Positions 23,601 to 31,711 are shown, counted from the first letter of the stretch. The stretch is DNA of 31,852 nt from Tethybacter castelli (GCA_036679665.1 JAZHEJ010000001.1:1-31852), one strand, 5' to 3'. Notes: generated from the letters alone by a model not told the origin. A program made the numbers and translations.

Positions 23601-24317
23601 ATGCACAGGGCATGCCCTAGTTGCGACAGGGACAACGCTGAATCCCCGCCGCTGGTCTACTCATGGCATATGTGGATTTTGAAGCAATGCGCCGGTTGCC
23701 GGTTCGTTTATCTGGAAAATCCGCCGGATTATTCCGGCTTTGCGGGCGAGTTCTCCTGGGAGAAGAATCACGGCGACCGCCGTCAGAGGATGGACAGCGA
23801 GTATCGGCTGACGTCCGCGGCATCGCGTTTAGTGCGCAGACTAAAGCGTCTTTTCCCGAAAAAGCCTGACAAGCTCGCGCGGCGCGTCAAACGCTGGTTT
23901 CCGCCAGGTGCCGTTTTGGACGTCGGTTGCGGAGATGGCCGGCACCTGGAAAACCTGCCGGAGTGCTACAAGCTAGTCGGCAGCGACAGCATGGATGGCG
24001 TCATCATTCAGTCGTTCTTGGAGCACGAAACCCATCCGACCGATCTGCTCGCGGAAGTTGTACGCACGCTTACAGAGCGTGGCCGCGTTATTATCAAAGT
24101 TCCCAACTACGCCTGTGTCAACCGGCGCATCATGGGCCCGCGCTGGTGCGGCTTTCATTTTCCCGGCCACGTCAACTATTTTACGCCCGCAAGTCTGACC
24201 AGCATGGTGGAAAAAGCAGGTATGCGGATACTGAGCTTTAGCTGGCTGGACCACTTCTGGTTCAGCGACACCATGTGGCTGGTTGCACAACGGGTGTCCA
24301 GCTCCACTGCCAAATAA
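23601..24317 (+). CDS. Zinc-ribbon class I SAM methyltransferase, internally deleted
   Basis: The first residues carry two Cys pairs (CPSC at 5-8, CAGC at 30-33), an N-terminal zinc knuckle found in a group of class I methyltransferases. The SAM motif I is VLDVGCGDG (105-113). The later block IIQSFLEHE follows at about 135-143, and PNYACVNRR, RWCGFHFPGHVNYFTP and a C-terminal helix-strand end complete the family pattern. Motif I and the LEH block are usually 55-70 residues apart, but here only about 25. The region with the acidic ribose-binding residue is thus missing, in frame, near 23970-23990. The protein is probably inactive. I chose ATG 23601; earlier in-frame ATGs (23514, 23547) lie in cdd relic sequence. 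Its GC content looks higher than that of its neighbours, and the substrate is unknown. Confidence 0.72.
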   Translation: MHRACPSCDRDNAESPPLVYSWHMWILKQCAGCRFVYLENPPDYSGFAGEFSWEKNHGDRRQRMDSEYRLTSAASRLVRRLKRLFPKKPDKLARRVKRWFPPGAVLDVGCGDGRHLENLPECYKLVGSDSMDGVIIQSFLEHETHPTDLLAEVVRTLTERGRVIIKVPNYACVNRRIMGPRWCGFHFPGHVNYFTPASLTSMVEKAGMRILSFSWLDHFWFSDTMWLVAQRVSSSTAK

Positions 24318-24320
24318 GTG

Positions 24321-24365
24321 GCTCCAGCCGCAATCGACGTACCCTATGTCAAAGGACGCTAGGCG
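24321..24365 (+). repeat. Right copy of the permease-tail/cdd-start repeat
   Basis: It begins 3 bp after the methyltransferase stop codon and runs into the intact cdd gene. It includes a second copy of the last 13 permease codons and their TAG stop, although no permease gene precedes it. The coding remnant has become the leader of cdd. Forty-one of 45 bases match the left copy. Confidence 0.93.
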
Positions 24366-24750
24366 AGAACTTATAGATAAAGCGATCGCGGCGCTGGATT
24401 TTGCTTACTGCCCTTATTCGTCATTTCCGGTAGGTTGCGCACTGCGTGATGAACATAATCTGATCCATGTGGGAGTCAATGTCGAAAACGCGTCTTATCC
24501 GATCGGCGGTTGTGCTGAGGCGGCTGCGATTGCGGCGATGGTCGTCGCAGGTAGCAAGCGGATAGTCGAACTTGCGGTAGCAGGACGCGGCGAAATGCTG
24601 ACCACCCCTTGCGGAGGGTGCCGGCAGCGAATCCGCGAGTTTGCTAGCCCGGGTACCCCGATTTACATTTGTGGACCGGCAGGCATACGCAAAAAATTTA
24701 CCTTGGCACAATTGTTGCCAGAATCATTTGGTCCGGAAAATCTCGGCTGA
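24346..24750 (+). CDS. cdd: Cytidine deaminase
   Basis: The enzyme converts cytidine and deoxycytidine to uridine and deoxyuridine for pyrimidine salvage. The 134 residues match the short homotetrameric class. The zinc site is complete: Cys56 and proton-shuttle Glu58 in GGCAEAAAI, and Cys89 and Cys92 in PCGGCRQ. VNVENASYP and AYCPYSSFPVG are typical substrate-pocket stretches. The start at 24346 matches the relic copy's start; the open frame reaches further upstream without similarity. It is the last gene of the nucleoside import operon, as in Streptococcus mutans, where cdd lies next to the BMP-type rns importer genes. Here it is displaced from the permeases by the relic and methyltransferase. 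It is convergent with the DjlA-like gene. Confidence 0.95.
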   Translation: MSKDARRELIDKAIAALDFAYCPYSSFPVGCALRDEHNLIHVGVNVENASYPIGGCAEAAAIAAMVVAGSKRIVELAVAGRGEMLTTPCGGCRQRIREFASPGTPIYICGPAGIRKKFTLAQLLPESFGPENLG

Positions 24751-24758
24751 CTGTTTGC

Positions 24759-25469
24759 TTAGTACTGTCCCTTTAAGATGCGATAAGCGTCGCCGATCTC
24801 TTTGAAGTTTTCAGTGGCCACCGAACGCTCTTCAGGTTTGGCGCGATCCGGATGATGTTTCATGGCCAGCTGTTGATAACGCTTTTTAATTTCGCGCGGT
24901 GTGGCTCCCGGACGCAAACCTAGTTTGTTGTAGGCGAATTCAAGCGCGCTGCGGGTGCGTTGTGGCGCGTGGCGACTGATTTTGGCTTCGTATTCGTCGA
25001 TAATAAGCTTGACGCGCGCAGGATCAAATCCTAAAGTTGCGGCGATATGACTAATTACTTTGCGTTCTGATTGGGTGATTTTCAGATCGCTGACGGCAAC
25101 GCCGATCGCGACTTCCAAAAGCAGCTGTCTGAACTGCATGGAAAGTCCGCTGGCGTCCTCGGGCTTCCAAGGTTTGTTGCCGTAGCGGCGGTAGTCATTG
25201 ATGATTACCTCAGCCGGTATGCCGGGGTTGCCCATCACCGCGCGGACTACGTTAACCACGGCGTTTAACTCTTGGGAAGTTTCTTTGTCGTCAGCATGAG
25301 CGATTTCATTCGCCACGATGTAGATCGCTTGGAACTCACGGCCTCCGCGTTGCGGGCGCCCTCCGATATGCACTCCCCCGCCGCTTAGTCCTCCAACCAT
25401 CCTGCGTATCAATGGACGAACAAGCCAAAAGTAAATCAGCAACACCAACAGTAAAGAAGTGACATTCAT
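24759..25469 (-). CDS. DjlA-like membrane co-chaperone (TerB plus J domain)
   Basis: The 236-residue protein has an N-terminal membrane segment (about 4-17), a glycine-rich linker (about 26-43), a helical TerB/DjlA-type domain (about 47-160) and a C-terminal J domain (about 172-236) with HPD at 206-208. The J domain would stimulate an Hsp70 (DnaK) at the cytoplasmic face of the inner membrane. The order matches E. coli DjlA (271 residues). No chaperone partner gene is nearby. The ATG start gives a normal membrane anchor, and it is probably monocistronic. Confidence 0.9.
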   Translation of the reverse strand: MNVTSLLLVLLIYFWLVRPLIRRMVGGLSGGGVHIGGRPQRGGREFQAIYIVANEIAHADDKETSQELNAVVNVVRAVMGNPGIPAEVIINDYRRYGNKPWKPEDASGLSMQFRQLLLEVAIGVAVSDLKITQSERKVISHIAATLGFDPARVKLIIDEYEAKISRHAPQRTRSALEFAYNKLGLRPGATPREIKKRYQQLAMKHHPDRAKPEERSVATENFKEIGDAYRILKGQY

Positions 25470-25603
25470 CGTTTAGCTCGAAATAGATTGTTTGATTACG
25501 TGATTTTCAGTACCGCAAGTTTTGTCGTTAAGGCGTTCTTGGTTATGGTAAGGCGCCATGTCAGTCAGCTGCCAAAATTGATAGCAAATGAAAACGAAAA
25601 AAG

Positions 25604-25612
25604 TGATACAAT
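25604..25612 (+). promoter_or_regulatory. Possible extended -10 promoter of the Liv operon
   Basis: TGATACAAT is an extended -10 (TGn plus TACAAT, five of six matches) 52 bp before the binding-protein ATG. No consensus -35 at 16-18 bp was found. Downstream, AGGAT (25639-25643) can pair with ATCCT (25648-25652); this would bury the only purine-rich stretch in the leader. No other feature was recognised in the 194-bp gap. Confidence 0.35.
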
Positions 25613-25663
25613 TTTTGATTAAAATAAAAATAGTCAGAAGGATTTTCATCCTATTTTAATATC

Positions 25664-26839
25664 ATGCGTAAATTAATTCTCTTTGCCGCCACAGTTTGTT
25701 TCACCTCTAGTTTTGCTGACGATGATTCGATAAAAATTGCTTTAGTTTACGAAAAAACCGGCGGCTGGGAATCGTACGCAACCCAGGTGTTGCGCGGAGT
25801 TGAACTGGGATTCGAATACGCAACAAACGGAACCTGGGAGGTTCTTGACAAGCCCATTGAACTGATCGAAAAGGATAATCAGTTGCAACCTGACTTGTCG
25901 CGCGCTTTGTTGGAAGAGGCTTTCGGAGACGAAGGAGCAATATTTGCAATCGGGCCTATATCATCTAGCAACGCGCTGGCGATGTTACCCGTAGCTGAAG
26001 AGTACGAACGAATCATGATGCCGATCGCGACCGCGCATTCGATCACAGGCGATAAGTTCATTCCGTACGTGTTTCGCTCGATGCGCAATTCTGATCATGA
26101 TGCGATCAGTAGCGCGGTGGTAGTCAATTCCCCCGACACCTATGTGGCAACCTTGACGCAGGATTACGCTTTTGGCCGTGATGGCGTTGAGGCGTTTAAG
26201 CGGGCGTTACAAGGCAGCAATGTGCAGATAGTGGCTGAAGAGTACGCTCCGACCGACACCACCGATTTTACGTCTTTTATTCAGCGCATGTTTGACGCGC
26301 TTAAAGATCAGCCGGGACGCAAAGTCATCTGGGTACACTGGGGCGGAGGAAGGTCTCCGATACCTTCTTTGCAGGACATGAATCCGGAACGTCACGACAT
26401 AGAGATTTCGACAGGTGGCAACTCACTCGCGGTGTTGGAGGGCTACAAGCGCTTTCCTGGTATGGAAGGGGCAATTTACTATTACTATGATCTGCCTGAC
26501 AACGATGTGAACGATTGGCTGGTTGCCAAACATTTCGATCTTTACGATTCGCCACCTGATTATTTCACTGCCGGCGGGATGGATGCCGCTATCGCTATCG
26601 TCCAGGCGCTAAAGACCGCGGGTACCACAGATACTGACAATCTGATCGAAGTTATGGAGAATATGGAATTCGACGCTCCCAAAGGGCGAATGAAGTTTCG
26701 GTCTGAAGATCATCAGGCCCTGCAACCAATGTACCATTACCGAGTCAAGGTGGACCCGGATGTCAAGTGGGCGATTCCAGAGCTGGTGCGCGAGATCAGC
26801 ATAGAAGAGATCAATTTGCCGATTCGCAACAATAAGTAG
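25664..26839 (+). CDS. Liv-type amino-acid ABC transporter binding protein
   Basis: This 391-residue periplasmic protein has a short signal peptide (cleavage near SSFADD, about residue 19) and a Peripla_BP_6 (leucine-binding-protein-like) fold. Seen are IKIALVYEKTGGWESYATQV, the first-domain block FAIGPISSSNALAMLPVAEE, FRSMRNSDHDA, the YVATLTQDYAFGRDGVEAF hinge region and AGGMDAAIAIVQALKTAG. Proteins of this family bind branched-chain amino acids, other amino acids, amides or urea, so the ligand is open. It precedes, by 43 bp, four genes that encode the complete ATPase and permease set. The alanine dehydrogenase gene at the end of the locus makes a small amino acid plausible. Confidence 0.92.
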   Translation: MRKLILFAATVCFTSSFADDDSIKIALVYEKTGGWESYATQVLRGVELGFEYATNGTWEVLDKPIELIEKDNQLQPDLSRALLEEAFGDEGAIFAIGPISSSNALAMLPVAEEYERIMMPIATAHSITGDKFIPYVFRSMRNSDHDAISSAVVVNSPDTYVATLTQDYAFGRDGVEAFKRALQGSNVQIVAEEYAPTDTTDFTSFIQRMFDALKDQPGRKVIWVHWGGGRSPIPSLQDMNPERHDIEISTGGNSLAVLEGYKRFPGMEGAIYYYYDLPDNDVNDWLVAKHFDLYDSPPDYFTAGGMDAAIAIVQALKTAGTTDTDNLIEVMENMEFDAPKGRMKFRSEDHQALQPMYHYRVKVDPDVKWAIPELVREISIEEINLPIRNNK

Positions 26840-26882
26840 CGTAAATTAGGCGACGCGGCTAATATGCCCATGGTCTTATCTC

Positions 26883-27647
26883 ATGGCCAAAGAATTATTG
26901 GCAAAAAACTTAACTATCCGGTTTGGCGGACACACCGCGGTAGATGCGGTCACATGCAGGTTTAATCCGGGCGAATTGACCGCAATCGTCGGCCCCAATG
27001 GTGCCGGCAAAACCACGTTGTTCAATCTTCTGTCAGGACAGCTTTTTCCAAGCACCGGCCAAATATTACTCGACCAAGAAGATATCACCGGACTATCGGT
27101 CGCCAAACGGGCCAATCTAGGCATCGGCAGAGCTTTTCAATTAACCAACTTATTTCCTAAGCTGACTGTGGAAGAAAATCTACATCTGGTGGTACAGGCT
27201 AGACATAAACGCGGCTTATCTATGCTAAGTGTCGCCCGACGCAACTTTGATTTGTTTGCGGAAGTTGACAGATTGTTGAAAAAATGCGATCTGGTTAGTC
27301 GTCGCATCGAACAGGTTTCAGCCTTGCCACACGGAGAGCAACGTAAGTTGGAAGTTGCCATGTTGGTAGCCATGGAGCCGGATGTGTATATGTTTGACGA
27401 ACCAACCGCCGGCATGTCAGGTGACGGCATTCCAGCCGTATTGGGATTGATTGAACAAATTCGGCAAGATGCCACCAAAATCGTACTGTTGGTCGAACAC
27501 AAGCTTGATGTCATCAAGACTCTCGCGGACCGGATAATCGTTCTGCATGATGGAGCTTTGGTCGCCGACGGTAAACCAGAAGAAGTGATGTCCTTGCCTG
27601 TGGTTCGCTCTGTGTATCTGGGCGAGCAGCTGACTGCAAATGCTTGA
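26883..27647 (+). CDS. livG: Liv-type ABC transporter ATPase (LivG-like)
   Basis: The 254-residue ATPase has Walker A GPNGAGKTT (about 38-46), the signature LPHGEQRKLEV (family LSYGEQR), Walker B VYMFDEPTAGM and the switch His in LLVEHKLDV. The GRAFQLTNLFPKLTVEENL block is the LivG-type Q-loop. It overlaps the LivF-like gene by 8 bp, so the two ATPases are probably made in equal amounts and work as a heterodimer. Confidence 0.94.
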   Translation: MAKELLAKNLTIRFGGHTAVDAVTCRFNPGELTAIVGPNGAGKTTLFNLLSGQLFPSTGQILLDQEDITGLSVAKRANLGIGRAFQLTNLFPKLTVEENLHLVVQARHKRGLSMLSVARRNFDLFAEVDRLLKKCDLVSRRIEQVSALPHGEQRKLEVAMLVAMEPDVYMFDEPTAGMSGDGIPAVLGLIEQIRQDATKIVLLVEHKLDVIKTLADRIIVLHDGALVADGKPEEVMSLPVVRSVYLGEQLTANA

Positions 27648-28356
27648 CAACATTCTGTCGCTTGCCGGAGTGCATACCCATATCGGTCCATACCATATCT
27701 TGCAAGGTATAGACATGGAGATCCCGGAAGGGGAAATCACCGTGCTTCTGGGGCGAAACGGTGCGGGTAAGACTACCACCGCACAGACTATCCTGGGACT
27801 TTTGCACCCGAGCGCGGGAACGATTTTTTTTGACGGGAAACCTATCCACCAACTGGACGCGCCGCAGGTGGTAAGGCGCGGTATCGGTTATGTGCCTGAG
27901 CAGATGAATGTGTTTCTTGACCTGACGGTGATGGAAAATCTGATTTTGGCGGCATATGACCGGCCGCGTCCGGATGAGGAGCATTTGCAAACCATTTATC
28001 AGTTGTTTCCGCCTTTGGAAAAAATGTTGCAAAAGCGCGCCGGTGTACTTTCCGGTGGACAAAAGCAAATGTTGTCGATAGCCCGCGCGATGGTTTTGCC
28101 GCGTCGGATGATTATCATTGACGAACCGGCCAAGGGGCTGGCGCCGTCAATAGTAAATTCTCTGGCTAGTTCGTTAGAGACGATGCGTGAAGCCGGTACG
28201 ACAGTGTTGCTGATTGAGCAAAATCTTCCTTTCGCCAGCAGGGTTGGGCAACATTTCTACGTGCTCGAGGACGGGATGGTGGTACATAACGGTTTGATTG
28301 AGCAGCTGAATAAGGATCTTGAACTTCAAAATCGACTATTGGGACTAGAAGGATGA
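27640..28356 (+). CDS. livF: Liv-type ABC transporter ATPase (LivF-like)
   Basis: The second ATPase, 238 residues, has Walker A GRNGAGKTT, the GYVPEQMNVFLDLTVMENL Q-loop region, signature LSGGQKQ, Walker B MIIIDEPAKGLAPSIV and the switch His region replaced by LLIEQNLPF, as is usual for LivF, which has Gln there. The overlaps with the preceding (8 bp) and following (4 bp) genes show a translationally coupled operon. Confidence 0.94.
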   Translation: MLDNILSLAGVHTHIGPYHILQGIDMEIPEGEITVLLGRNGAGKTTTAQTILGLLHPSAGTIFFDGKPIHQLDAPQVVRRGIGYVPEQMNVFLDLTVMENLILAAYDRPRPDEEHLQTIYQLFPPLEKMLQKRAGVLSGGQKQMLSIARAMVLPRRMIIIDEPAKGLAPSIVNSLASSLETMREAGTTVLLIEQNLPFASRVGQHFYVLEDGMVVHNGLIEQLNKDLELQNRLLGLEG

Positions 28357-29327
28357 TCCATCAAAAGCACATAGTTGAGACATCAGCACTGATCGTGGCG
28401 TTGATCCTGGTCATGTTGCCAATTCTCGGCTTTGAATCTTGGGCGGTGCTTACGTTGGCGGGGCTGTCAATGGCGATGATGATTTTTATCATGGCATCGG
28501 GCATGACTTTGGTGTTTGGTTTGATGGATGTACTGAACTTCGGCCACGGCGCATTTATCGCGGTCGGAGCTTATGCGGCGGCAAGCATGGTTACTTTGGT
28601 CGGAGGATATCCGATCGGCACTGTGCTGGCGATTCTCACGGTGGTAGGTTGTGCGTTGGCGGCACTGGTGGCAGGAGGTATCGGCGGTTCGTTATTTGAA
28701 CGTTTGCTCGTGCGACCCACATATGGTAATCACATGCGTCAGATTCTGATAACCACCGGCGGGTTGATTATTGTCGAACAAGTACTCATCGTATTTTTCA
28801 GTCCCCGCGAAATAGTATTGTTACGCCCTGAAGAATTGCAAGGTTCGTTGTTAATAGGGAATATTGCGCTGGAAAAATATCGGTTGTTAATGGTCGCGAT
28901 TGGATTACTGGTTTTTAGTGGCTTGATTTTGTTGTTTAATCGAACCAAGCTTGGGTTGCTAATTCGCGCAGCGGTCGAAAATCGAAAAATGGTGGAGGCG
29001 CTCGGCTATCCGGTTCGCGGGCTTTTTATCGGTGTGTTTATAACCGGCTCGAGTTTGGCTGGTGTCGGTGGCGCGTTATGGGCGCTCCAACAAGAGTTGT
29101 TTACCGTAACCATCGGCTCAGAAGCTATGTTGTTGATCTTTATCGTGGTGGTCACCGGCGGGCTAGGCTCGGTTTCAGGATGTTTTTTTTCCGCGTTGCT
29201 GACCGCGTTGGTTGCCAATTATGTAACCTTTTTGTATCCACCTTTAAGCGCATTCGCGCTGATCGGCATGATGGCGGCAGTGTTGTTATGGCGTCCCCAG
29301 GGACTGATCCCGGTAGCTAATCGCTAA
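28353..29327 (+). CDS. livH: Liv-type ABC transporter permease (LivH-like)
   Basis: This 324-residue membrane protein has about eight hydrophobic segments. ASGMTLVFGLMDVLNFGHGAF carries the N-terminal LivH motif, and IRAAVENRKMVEALGYPV is the coupling helix that contacts the ATPase. VVTGGLGSVSG lies in the conserved last third. It overlaps livF by 4 bp and is followed directly by the second permease gene. Confidence 0.95.
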   Translation: MIHQKHIVETSALIVALILVMLPILGFESWAVLTLAGLSMAMMIFIMASGMTLVFGLMDVLNFGHGAFIAVGAYAAASMVTLVGGYPIGTVLAILTVVGCALAALVAGGIGGSLFERLLVRPTYGNHMRQILITTGGLIIVEQVLIVFFSPREIVLLRPEELQGSLLIGNIALEKYRLLMVAIGLLVFSGLILLFNRTKLGLLIRAAVENRKMVEALGYPVRGLFIGVFITGSSLAGVGGALWALQQELFTVTIGSEAMLLIFIVVVTGGLGSVSGCFFSALLTALVANYVTFLYPPLSAFALIGMMAAVLLWRPQGLIPVANR

Positions 29328-29330
29328 GTG

Positions 29331-30419
29331 ATGCTAAACCGCCTACTGTCGTACGATTTGCCACGCAGCCGCTTATTAGCGGTGCTATTAGCGATAATTT
29401 TCGTTTGCCTAATTCTTACGCCATTTATTTTTACCGGTACCAAGTCGCTGTCAATTGCCGCCAAAATATGTATTTTTGTGGTGCTTGTCGCAAGCTATGA
29501 CTTACTCCTTGGCTATGCCGGGATTATTTCATTCGCTCACGCGATGTTTTTTGGTATCGGCGCGTATTCGGTAGCGATTGCGCTAGAACGATTTGGCACC
29601 GGTTTTACGCAGCTGTTTCTTGGGATGGGATCGGGACTGGTTATAGCTTTACTATTTGCGGCGCTGATCGGATTTTTGTCGTTGCGGCTGCGTACGATCT
29701 TTTTTGCCATGATCACTTTCGCGGTCAGCAACGCCGTGTCAGTAACAGTGATTCAATCGTATAAGCTCACAGGTGGCGAAGATGGGCTGAGCTATAACAT
29801 ACCGCAAATTTTTAAATCTTCATATCGATTTTTAGAAGAACCGGTTTTCGGGGTGGCGATAACCGGAAAATTATTACTTTACTATGTTGTGTTCGTGTGT
29901 TCTTTAGTGATGTTTTTGCTGTTGCTACGTATAGCCAATTCCCCATTCGGTTCGGTACTCAGGGCACTGCGGGAAAACGAATTTCGTACTATGGCGATAG
30001 GTTATGCGCCGGTGTTGTACCGGACGTTAGCATCGTGTGCGGCGGCAAGTATGGCGGCGGGAGCTGGAATGTTGTCGGCGGTATGGTTGCGATATACCGG
30101 GCTTGAAACCACGATGAGTGTGGATATCGCGATAGATATTTTGTTGATAGTTGTGATCGGCGGTATGGGATCGATTTATGGCGCGGTACTAGGCACCGTG
30201 CTGGTAATCGTCGCTCAAGGATACTTGCGGGAGATATTGATTGCGATCGGTGAATTTTTTGGAGGTTGGTGGATGACAGGTTTGTTCAATCCAGATCGTT
30301 GGTTACTGTGGCTTGGTCTGCTATTCGTACTGTGTGTTTATTTTTTTCCACAGGGGATTGTCGGCTGGTTGCGTAAGATTGAAGCGGATCGACTAATCAG
30401 GCAACAAGCGCAAAGCTAG
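29331..30419 (+). CDS. livM: Liv-type ABC transporter permease (LivM-like)
   Basis: This 362-residue membrane protein is the partner permease. It has the typical LivM opening LLGYAGIISFAHAMFFGIGAY, then VLRALRENEFRTMAIGY (coupling helix) and VVIGGMGSIYGAVLGT. The stop of livH is followed at once by GTG (29328) and ATG (29331); I use the ATG, and the GTG would add a single Met. It is the last gene of the operon and ends 4 bp before the convergent ald stop, without a visible terminator. Confidence 0.94.
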   Translation: MLNRLLSYDLPRSRLLAVLLAIIFVCLILTPFIFTGTKSLSIAAKICIFVVLVASYDLLLGYAGIISFAHAMFFGIGAYSVAIALERFGTGFTQLFLGMGSGLVIALLFAALIGFLSLRLRTIFFAMITFAVSNAVSVTVIQSYKLTGGEDGLSYNIPQIFKSSYRFLEEPVFGVAITGKLLLYYVVFVCSLVMFLLLLRIANSPFGSVLRALRENEFRTMAIGYAPVLYRTLASCAAASMAAGAGMLSAVWLRYTGLETTMSVDIAIDILLIVVIGGMGSIYGAVLGTVLVIVAQGYLREILIAIGEFFGGWWMTGLFNPDRWLLWLGLLFVLCVYFFPQGIVGWLRKIEADRLIRQQAQS

Positions 30420-30423
30420 TTTT

Positions 30424-31536
30424 TCAGGCATTTAACGCATCTTTGGCTGAACAATAAGATATGCGTAGCGACTTGGCGGTAGCTTCACAGGTTAGTTTGC
30501 CTTCGTGAACGGCAAGGCCGGCAAGCAGATGTTTGTCGCCGAGCAAATTTTTCTTGATTCCGCCAGCTAGTTTGGATATATAAGGCAACGTCGCGTAATT
30601 CAGTGCGTGCGAGGCAGAATATGCCACGGAGCCTGGCATATTGGGAACGCAGTAGTGCACAACGCCATTGATGGTGTATACCGGATTATTATGAGTGGTG
30701 GGCTGAGAGCTGGCGAAGCAACCTCCTTGGTCGATTGCCACATCGACGATTACCGCGCCTTTGCGCATTAGCCGAAGCATGTTGCGAGGTACCAAGGTAG
30801 GAGCTTTGGCGCCGGGTACAAGTACCGCGCCGATGATTAGATCGGCTTCTCGAATCTCGCGGGTGATCGTCTCGTTGTTGGAAAACACCGCGTTTACATA
30901 TGGAATATGCTGATTTAGGTATTCCAATGCGGCAAGCGAATTGTCCAATACCACTACCTGAGAGCCCATTCCGAACGCAATTTTGGCGGCATTGTAGCCG
31001 ACTACTCCCGCACCTAGTACCAAGGTACGCGCTGGCTCAACTCCTCCGCTCCCGGACATCAGTTTACCGGCGCCACCGTTGGTGCTTAGCATGCACTGAG
31101 CTCCCACCTGAGTGGATAAACGTCCCGCTATACGAGACATCGGCACTAAAAGCGGGAGCTTGCCGTTTTCATCGTCTATGGTTTCGTAGGCGATACAGGT
31201 AGCCCCGCTGTCAAGCAAATCGGTGGTTAGCTTCTTGTTGGCAGCAAGGTGTAAAAAGGTAAATAAGGTTGAACCTTTCTTGAGCATCTTGCATTCATCG
31301 GGTTGGGGTTCTTTAACTTTAATTATCATTTTGGCCTTGTCAAAAACTTCACGGGCGGTAGGAACGATGTCAGCGCCCGCATCGCGGTAGTGCTTGTTGA
31401 GCGCACCAATCCCTTCCCCTGCTCCTTTTTCAACAATGACACGGTGGCCTTCGGCTGCAAGAATTTGTACACTGCTGGGAGTCAAGCCTACACGTGCTTC
31501 TTGTGCTTTAATTTCTTTAGGAACTCCGATTATCAT
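30424..31536 (-). CDS. ald: Alanine dehydrogenase
   Basis: The enzyme reversibly deaminates L-alanine to pyruvate and ammonia with NAD+. The 370-residue length is exact for the family. Landmarks are MIIGVPKEIKAQEARVGLTP, the substrate Lys in MIIKVKEPQP, the catalytic His in FTFLHLAAN, the NAD loop LVLGAGVVGYNAA, the VDVAIDQGGCF block with the catalytic Asp, and VPNMPGSVAYSASHAL. The gene has its own promoter with an operator-like palindrome. Its regulator, often an Lrp/AldR-type protein encoded next door, is not visible in the window. It is convergent with the Liv operon, so catabolism of the imported amino acid to pyruvate is a reasonable inference. Confidence 0.96.
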   Translation of the reverse strand: MIIGVPKEIKAQEARVGLTPSSVQILAAEGHRVIVEKGAGEGIGALNKHYRDAGADIVPTAREVFDKAKMIIKVKEPQPDECKMLKKGSTLFTFLHLAANKKLTTDLLDSGATCIAYETIDDENGKLPLLVPMSRIAGRLSTQVGAQCMLSTNGGAGKLMSGSGGVEPARTLVLGAGVVGYNAAKIAFGMGSQVVVLDNSLAALEYLNQHIPYVNAVFSNNETITREIREADLIIGAVLVPGAKAPTLVPRNMLRLMRKGAVIVDVAIDQGGCFASSQPTTHNNPVYTINGVVHYCVPNMPGSVAYSASHALNYATLPYISKLAGGIKKNLLGDKHLLAGLAVHEGKLTCEATAKSLRISYCSAKDALNA

Positions 31537-31567
31537 AGTGCAATTCTAGGGTTTGTGAATAGGAATA

Positions 31568-31614
31568 ATTATAGCAACTTAGTTTGTTTAGTAAATTTGC
31601 AAAATGCTACTAAA
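31568..31614 (-). promoter_or_regulatory. ald: ald promoter with operator-like inverted repeat
   Basis: On the minus strand TATAAT (plus 31568-31573) is a perfect -10, 16 bp from TTTACT (plus 31590-31595), which matches four of six -35 positions. A perfect inverted repeat, TTTAGTA (31587-31593) and TACTAAA (31608-31614), has arms 21 bp apart centre to centre, about two helical turns. One arm overlaps the -35, in an AT-rich setting such as Lrp-type regulators prefer. Confidence 0.55.
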
Positions 31615-31711
31615 TTTCCCCTTATGCTGAACCTGACTATCAATATACGCAATCAAACATTATCAATCAATATGTTGTGGGTAACCAAAATTCAATAAAT
31701 ATGAGTTATGC

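Noticed and set aside
24283..24345. Longer N-terminus of cytidine deaminase
   Set aside because: The upstream codons are methyltransferase and duplicated permease tail in another frame; the relic copy confirms the start at the MSKD methionine.
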